DNA of 64,000 nucleotides from Anaeromyces robustus (lineage: Eukaryota > Neocallimastigomycota > Neocallimastigomycetes > Neocallimastigales > Neocallimastigaceae): positions 18,501 through 82,500 of the forward strand of contig MCFG01000056.1 of the NCBI GenBank assembly GCA_002104895.1. Reading direction: 5' to 3'. Shown here in pieces: positions 57,180 through 64,000 of this stretch. Under the pieces are notes generated by a model, which was given only the letters and a program-made list of their open reading frames with translations, was not told where the DNA came from and searched no databases. The translations under genes were made by a program, and so were the position numbers. Each line of letters opens with the position of its first letter. Position 1 is the first letter of the stretch.

Positions 57180-59221
57180 TTTTCTATATTATAAATTATT
57201 ATTATTATTATTTATACTTTATTAATTTATGAAATTAATATAAAATTTCATTTTAAATTAAAGTTATTTATTATATAATAATAAAATATATGTTTTTGAT
57301 TATCCAAAAATATTTTATTATAAACGTAAAGTTAACTATATTAACTTTATGGATATAATACTTCTTTCAAAAAAAAATATATACATGTAATTTTTTTTTT
57401 TTTTTGAAAATTTCATTTTAAATTAAAATTATTTATTATAAAATAAAATTATTATAATAATATTAATAATGGTAATTATAATAATAATAAAATATATATT
57501 ATAACTGTAAAGTTAACTATATTAACTTTATGGATATAATACTTCTTTCAAAAAAAAATATACATGTATATTTTTTTTATTGAAAATTTAATAAATCTAA
57601 ATAATTTTAAATAAATTATTTAGTTTTAAATAAATTATTTTTTTTTTTTTTTTTGTATATTTTAAACAACTAAACATTTTGTTAATTTTTATTTAATTCT
57701 TTAATTTATTTGAAATTATGTTTTATATGATAATAAATTTATAATTACTTTATTGTCTTAAATATTTTCTTATTAATTACTATTACAAAAAAAAATTATT
57801 AATATATTTAATTGAAATAATAATTTATTTAAAATGATATAAATTAATAAAATAATATAATAATAACAACATCAATAAAACATGTTGAATTTATATTTTT
57901 TGATAATCTGCTAAAACTTTAATAATAGTTCCAAAATTAAAAATTCTCTTATATTTAATAATTCTAAACAAATATAAATAAAGCATAAATAATTAGGTGA
58001 ATAATCTTGTTAATTTTACCATCTAATTTTAAGTTTTATAATAATTTTAATTATATTCACAAACATGAAATTAAATACTAAATATCTATAGGAATGAATG
58101 ATAAAAAGATAGAAATAAGTATCTATTATAGATCAACAGAAATAACTACTACTGATAAAAAAAGATGAATAAATGTTAATAATGATATTTTTATATTTTA
58201 TATTTTTGTCATTTTTTCTTATTTTAATTTATTATTTTTCAGTTAAAAAAATTCTATTTTTATTTTTCTTTTTTTGATTTTTAGTTTTTGAGATAAATAT
58301 TAGAATTTAATTTGATTATTTAATTCTATTTTATAATGTGCTATTAAATCTAGGTTTGAAACACTTTATTGGATATTTAATTTATATCTATATATATAAA
58401 TATTGGAGTTAAAAAATTATATGTAAATTATATGCTACAGTAAAAAAAAAGAAAAATAACTAAATTATTTTATTAATATTTATTATTATACTATATATAT
58501 TTTTTAAATAAATTATTATGACAATTATTTTTTAAAATGATAATATTAAAAAAAATTATAAATTTATTATCGTATAAAAGAAAATGACATGATTCCAAAT
58601 AAAATAAAGAATTAAAACTATTGTTCAATTAAACATTCAAATTGTATTTTTTTATATTCGAAAATTTTATAAATTAAAATGATAACTTTAAGTTATTATT
58701 ACTTTTTTAACCTAATCTTTTGAAGTCTTTTAAAAAATAATACAGGAAAAATTGCTTTAAAATTTTAATATAAAACTTTAATCAAAACTTTATATGAGTA
58801 TTAATGATAAAGTAAATAATAATAAAAAATGATAAATAAAATAAAAAAATAATAAATAATAATAAATTTAAAGTATTAATAAATAATAAATAATAATAAA
58901 TTTAAAGTATTAATAAATAAAAAATTATGATAAATAAAACATACTATTAGATAAAAAATAGTATGAACTGTATTATATTTATAAATATAAATTCATTATT
59001 ATTTAAATAATAATTAATAATTAATAATTATAAATTATATAATAATTATAATAATTTATATTTTTCCAAAATTTTTATTATATTAGTATATATATTATTA
59101 TATATTATATTAATATACAAAATATTTTTATAATTATTTAATGATTTTATATATGGAGTAATATATAATATTATATTGTTATAATATATTATATATACTT
59201 TTAAAATAATAATAAAAAAAG

Positions 59222-59259
<38 letters not shown>

Positions 59260-59710
59260 AAATGATTATATAACATATGATATTGAATTTTTCATTAATC
59301 TTTTTTTTTTTTTAAAACAAATTTTTTTTTTTCTTTGGATTTAATTATGATAATATAGTAAAAAGTATTAATAAATGAAAATGCAAAACGAAAATATTTC
59401 TATATCATAATCATAGAAAAAACATAAAATATTTTATATAAATAATAAAAATGAAGAAAATAACATTAAAACAAATTAAATCAATAATTAATAATTATTA
59501 AAAAAAAAAAAAATAGAGACAACTTTTATTATTATTAGAACAATTTGTGAAAGTTGAATAAAATATATCTTTTTTTTTTTTTTTTTTAATATTTTTTAGC
59601 ATTCATATATATTTTAAATATAATTTAATAGATTATTTAATTGATATCATTTATTATTAAGTTTTATTTTTATTTTTATTTATTTATTTTTTTATTTCAT
59701 AAAATTTTTC
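57180..59710. other. Divergent intergenic between CTL and ankyrin genes
   Basis: About 2.5 kb presumably holding both promoters. It contains a 181-bp offset duplication with a palindrome (57238-57590), a 34-bp offset duplication (about 58855-58920), poly-A/T runs, and a short plus-strand frame at 58094-58168 that has no visible gene context. Confidence 0.6.
57238..57590. repeat. Tandem duplication (181-bp offset) carrying a palindrome
   Basis: Two diverged copies start at AAAATTTCATTTTAAATTAA and each contains the same block of about 45 bases with the palindrome AAAGTTAACTATATTAACTT plus a final T (57328-57348 and 57509-57529), followed by TATGGATATAATACTTC. The palindrome has 8-bp arms and a 5-nt centre and is conserved between copies while the flanks have diverged. 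Confidence 0.85.
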
Positions 59711-62677
59711 ATGGAGGGATTAAAACAATTAATAAAGGAGAATAGGGTAATTGAAATAAAATCATATATTACAAGCCATGTAATAAAAAGTAATGAAGTT
59801 AAAAACAATACATATGATTTACTTATAGATACAATTAAAACTACACCATCTTTAGTAACACTAAAAACTATAATAAATATTTATCAATATTTATATAAAA
59901 ACTTAAACTATTCTATTAGCAATGGCGAATCGCCATTGGCAGTGACAATTTCATTAAACAATTATACCATTTCAAATTTTTTAATTGAACAAAAAGCAGA
60001 CATTAATTTTGTTAATAAAGATGGTGATAATATATTATTTTATTTATATAAAAATAATCTGTTAGGAATTTCATCATTAAAATATTTGTTAAATCATGAT
60101 GTTGATATCAATGCCGTAGATACCAATGGAAAATGTTTTTTAACTTATATAATAGAAAATAATGATGTCAATTTTATAAAAATTATTTTTTCCAAATTTA
60201 AATTATATAGTAATGATTTCATTATAAAATTAATTAATTTATCAAGATTTCGAAATCCGATAAATAATAAAGATTTTTTATCACTTTTTGATATAGAAAA
60301 TGCAAAATCTAGAAAATTACATATAACAAAAGACATTTTGGCAAGATCTTGTACTAATCAAAGTTTGGATATTTTAAAATTATTATTTGAAGATCCCAAA
60401 ATTAATAAAGAATTTTTTTCAAGTATCAATAATAAAGAATTACTTTGCAATCTTTATTTAAATAATAAAAAGGATATATTAAAATTTTTAGTAGAAAAAG
60501 GGGCCAATTTAAATGAAAGTTATTATAATACATTATTTTTACATATTATAAATGAAAATGATTTAGACATGGCAAATTTTATAATTAGTAAAGGTGCCTA
60601 TGTTAATATTAAAGCTGATTTTCATAATTTAATTATATGGAAAGCTTATCATTTAAAACGTAATGAAATGGCTAAATTAATAATTAGACATGGTGCTGAT
60701 TTAAATATACCAGATACAGACTATGAAGAAATATTAAATATTGCTAATTCAGATAAAAATATTTTGCCCTATTTGGATAAATATAGTAATATTAAAAATT
60801 TTAATAATTCTACATTGCTATATGCTTGTAAAAATGGTAATACTAAAATTGTAAAGCATTTACTTCAAACCAATGTCCATTTCAATGAAATTGATGAAGA
60901 TATTCATAATGCCTTTGATTATGTAGAAGAATCAGCATTAATTTATGCATGTAAAATTGGAAATGATGAAATTGTAAAACTTTTAATTGATAAGGGTGCA
61001 AATGTGAATTATAAATATTCAGGAACCTATACACCTTTAGTACAAGCTTGTATTCAAGGAAATGAAAAAGTAGTTAAAATATTATTAGAAAGTGGAGCCA
61101 CTATTGAGCCAGAATTAATAAAACATTCTTTAAACGATTCAAAAGGTGATACAAAAAGTACATTAATGCATGCCTGTGAAAATGGTAAAAAGGAAGTTGT
61201 TGATTGTTTAATTAAATATGGTGCCAATGTTAATGAAAAAAATATGGCAGGTGAAACACCTTTAATGTGTATATGTAAAAAGGGTCATGAGAATCTTGTT
61301 CATTATTTTATAAAAAATAATTCAAATATTAATGATAAAGATAATTATGGAAATACAGCTTTAATTTATGCATGCCAAAATGACATTACGGAAATTGTAA
61401 AAATTTTAATTGAAAATCATGCTAAAATCAATGAACAAAATGTAAATGGTGAAACAGCATTAATTATTGCATGTAAAAATGGATATCTAAATATTGTTAA
61501 ATTATTAATTCATTATCATGCCAATCCAAATATTATAGATAATTCTCATAAATCCCCGTTAATGTATGCCTTAATTAATAATAATAAAGAAATTGTAGAT
61601 GAATTAATTAAAAATCATGATCAAGTTTTAAAAGAAGAAATCATTAATAATACAACTATAAAGAATAAAACATTATTAATGTATGCATGTAAATATAATT
61701 ATAAATATTTAGTAGAAATGTTAATAGAACGACATGCAGATTATACAAAAAGAAATAATAAAGGTGAAACAGCATTAATGTATGCTAGTAAATATGGTCA
61801 TAGTGAAGTAGTAGAGTATTTAATTAATCAAGGGGCAAATGTCGATGATGTTAGTAATAATGGCGATAATTCTTTAATTTTTGCCTGTCAAAATGGATAT
61901 AAGTATGTAGCAAAACATTTAATTCGTAATAATTGTCAAATTAATTCCAAGGGGAATAATGGTAAAACAGCATTAATGCATGCCTGTGAAAATGGGAAAA
62001 TGAATATAGTAGAATTATTAGTTATTAATAATGTTAATATCAATAAAAGAGATTTGAAAGGGAAAACAGCTTTAATGTATGCCTGTGAATATAATCAAAT
62101 TAAAATAGTTGAATATTTAATAGAACATCATGCCGATATTAATAAAAAAGATAATAATAATCAATCTGCATTAATGTATGCTTGTCAAGGAGATTATAAA
62201 GAAATCATTAAATGTTTAGTGAAAAATGATATTAATGTTAATCAAAATGGAGGTCAAAATTTATTAATTAAAATCTGTAGTAAAGAAAAGGAAAAAATTG
62301 AAAGGGAAGATAATGAACTTATTAAATTATTAATTAAAAAAGGGGTTAATATTAATACTGAAAATAGTATTGGTACAACGGCTTTAATGTTTGCCTGTGG
62401 AGGTTATGGTATTGATATTATTGAATATTTAATAGAAAATGGAGCAAATATTAATGCAAAAAATCATCAAGGGGATACAGCATTAAAAATGGCATTAAAA
62501 CATAAAAATGATAATGTTATTGATTATCTTAAAGAAAAAATTAAATTAAGTAATTCAGGAAGTAAAACTAAAGAAATTAATGTTACTAATAATTATCATA
62601 CAAAAACAAAACCAAGTTATGATAAAAATAAAAAGAAAATAAAAAGACAATCCAAAAATTATTATTTAGATTATTAA
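59711..62677 (+). CDS. Large ankyrin-repeat protein
   Basis: A single intronless frame of 988 residues. From about residue 75 to 960 it is built from ankyrin repeats of about 33 residues, degenerate at first and regular after about residue 370. Typical units read TALMYACENGKMNIVELLV and GETALMYASKYGHSEVVEYL followed by GANVN or HADIN loops; I count around twenty or more. The last about 35 residues are a basic tail (KPSYDKNKKKIKRQSKNYY). No kinase, F-box, signal peptide or membrane segment is visible. Ankyrin arrays bind proteins, and partners cannot be told from sequence. Long, single-exon ankyrin proteins are common in expanded families of gut fungi, which fits. The start at 59711 follows a non-coding T-rich leader; upstream frames are closed. 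Confidence 0.92.
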   Translation: MEGLKQLIKENRVIEIKSYITSHVIKSNEVKNNTYDLLIDTIKTTPSLVTLKTIINIYQYLYKNLNYSISNGESPLAVTISLNNYTISNFLIEQKADINFVNKDGDNILFYLYKNNLLGISSLKYLLNHDVDINAVDTNGKCFLTYIIENNDVNFIKIIFSKFKLYSNDFIIKLINLSRFRNPINNKDFLSLFDIENAKSRKLHITKDILARSCTNQSLDILKLLFEDPKINKEFFSSINNKELLCNLYLNNKKDILKFLVEKGANLNESYYNTLFLHIINENDLDMANFIISKGAYVNIKADFHNLIIWKAYHLKRNEMAKLIIRHGADLNIPDTDYEEILNIANSDKNILPYLDKYSNIKNFNNSTLLYACKNGNTKIVKHLLQTNVHFNEIDEDIHNAFDYVEESALIYACKIGNDEIVKLLIDKGANVNYKYSGTYTPLVQACIQGNEKVVKILLESGATIEPELIKHSLNDSKGDTKSTLMHACENGKKEVVDCLIKYGANVNEKNMAGETPLMCICKKGHENLVHYFIKNNSNINDKDNYGNTALIYACQNDITEIVKILIENHAKINEQNVNGETALIIACKNGYLNIVKLLIHYHANPNIIDNSHKSPLMYALINNNKEIVDELIKNHDQVLKEEIINNTTIKNKTLLMYACKYNYKYLVEMLIERHADYTKRNNKGETALMYASKYGHSEVVEYLINQGANVDDVSNNGDNSLIFACQNGYKYVAKHLIRNNCQINSKGNNGKTALMHACENGKMNIVELLVINNVNINKRDLKGKTALMYACEYNQIKIVEYLIEHHADINKKDNNNQSALMYACQGDYKEIIKCLVKNDINVNQNGGQNLLIKICSKEKEKIEREDNELIKLLIKKGVNINTENSIGTTALMFACGGYGIDIIEYLIENGANINAKNHQGDTALKMALKHKNDNVIDYLKEKIKLSNSGSKTKEINVTNNYHTKTKPSYDKNKKKIKRQSKNYYLDY

Positions 62678-64000
62678 TATATTTTTATATTTATTTATTT
62701 ATTTTATTGATTTATTGATTTTATTTATTTTATTTTATTTATTTTATTTATTTTATTTTATTTCTATTTTATAATAAAATAAAATAAACAAAAAACAAAA
62801 AACAAAAACAAAACAAAAATAAATAAATAAATAATAAATAAATAAATTAATAAAAATAAATAAAAATAAAAAAAATAAATAAATCAACATAAAAAATAAT
62901 AAATAATATAATATTGTTACCTATTTCTTATTATTTATTATAATTGATTATTTATTATTTATTAGTCATTAATATTAATATTAATATAAAAAATAATAAT
63001 TTATTACCATACCTACACTAATTAATTACTATATAATATATATTAATAAAATTAAATATAATTTAAATTTTATTAAGTTTAATTTATATATTAACTTATA
63101 TATTAATATATATTTAATATAAAAAAAAAACAAAAAAAAAAAAAACAAAAAAAAAAAACAAAACAAAAAAAAAATATTAATTTTTTATTTATTATTTATT
63201 TTTTTTTATATATACTCTTTAATTATTATCATTAACCCATTACCATTTAAAAATAATAATTATTATTATTCATATTAATAAATAAAATATACCATTTTAG
63301 AATTTTTATATAATTATAATCACCTATTTATTTTATTTTATTTTATTTTATTTATTTATTATTATTATTATTTTTTTTTAATTATTGCTCATTATTTACT
63401 CAAAGTATTTACTTTAAATATTAAAAGTATATCTTATATTTAATACCTAAAAGAACAAAAAAAAAAAATCATTTAATTAAAGTTTATTCTTTATATATAT
63501 GTATTATTATTATTAAAGGTATTATATGTTTAATTTATTTTTATTAATATAATTTTATTATTATTTTTTTTTATTAATTTTAAATAATAATAATTTTAAT
63601 CTTATTATTTTTTTTATTTATTATATACGTTTTTCGTTTTACACATTTTTTAATTACGTCTTTGTCATTTAACATTTACTATTAATATTTTTTTAAATCC
63701 TGAATAAAAAAAAAATAAATAAATTATAAATATTCTTACAAACAAAAATTAAAAAAAAAAAAAAAAAAAGTAAAAAAAATAAAAATAAAAATAAAAATAA
63801 AAATTATAAAAACTCTTTATATTATCGTTTTCAATTATAAAAATTTGATAAATATCAATTTTTAAATGAATAATAAATAAAAAAACTTTTTTTATTTAAA
63901 AAAAAAAAAAAAAACATAGTATTATTTAGTATATAATAAATGTTATTGTTATGTTATTGTTATTTTTATAGTTGTTTATTATATTTTTTTTAAATTATAA
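62678..64000. other. Intergenic at the right edge
   Basis: AT-rich DNA with TTTTA-type arrays (62690-62770), A-rich arrays (62780-62880), and poly-A runs (63120-63175). No gene or exon is recognised to the end of the window. Confidence 0.65.

Noticed and set aside
58094-58168. 25-codon frame starting MNDKKIEISIYY, preceded by an AG
   Set aside because: Too short and without a connecting exon; at best a relic.

Overview
The window is a stretch of a very AT-rich eukaryotic genome, most likely an anaerobic gut fungus (Neocallimastigomycota, such as Piromyces, Neocallimastix or Anaeromyces). The reasons are extremely AT-rich intergenic DNA full of homopolymers and AAT/TTTA arrays; many short GT-AG introns (I reconstruct 79 in 12 genes, all frame-consistent); Asn-rich coding tracts; fungal-type KEX1, Rts1/B56 and Sgf73 proteins beside a flagellar-type (CFAP92-like) gene, which fits flagellated zoospores; and a transporter pair that looks bacterial. 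Dictyostelium has similar base composition but far fewer introns per gene, so I consider it less likely. The assignment is inference from the sequence, without a database search.

Layout. 1-2900 (+): 3' part of a CFAP92/DUF4550-like gene, open at the left edge. 3191-5267 (+): Sgf73/ataxin-7-like SAGA subunit. 7286-14665 (-): CNOT1, scaffold of the CCR4-NOT deadenylase. 17285-20863 (-): PP2A regulatory subunit B56 (Rts1/Par1 type). 22939-25838 (-): LMBR1/LIMR-family membrane protein. 27772-32097 (+): KEX1-type serine carboxypeptidase with 18 exons, two of them microexons. 32875-33668 (-): acylphosphatase with a long basic N-terminal extension. 34287-36078 (-): CDC50/Lem3 flippase subunit. 37616-38782 and 40091-41347 (+): tandem intronless EamA/DMT transporters. 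42374-43461 (-): small CINP-like protein. 45162-47786 (+): intronless Hsp20-domain protein with a huge disordered tail. 48530-49411 (+): unknown small multi-pass membrane protein. 51217-52893 (+): inositol polyphosphate kinase. 54492-57179 (-): SLC44/CTL-like membrane protein. 59711-62677 (+): intronless ankyrin-repeat protein.

The genes do not form an operon or a recognisable cluster. They are mostly housekeeping functions (mRNA decay, chromatin, phosphatase targeting, secretory pathway, lipid flipping, inositol phosphates) mixed with four intronless genes (two transporters, Hsp20 fusion, ankyrin) that look lineage-expanded or acquired. Intergenic gaps of 0.6-2.6 kb hold mainly homopolymers and microsatellites.

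I did not find a clear new multi-gene system. The observations most worth a second look are the 6-nt and 10-nt microexons that encode the GPGCSS motif of KEX1, the Firmicute-like tandem DMT transporters, the Hsp20 fusion with near-identical 60-bp repeats, the CNOT1 lacking the usual N-terminal region, the CINP-like gene in a fungus, and two palindromic intergenic elements. Exon borders were placed by hand from GT-AG sites and reading-frame continuity; transcript data would settle them.
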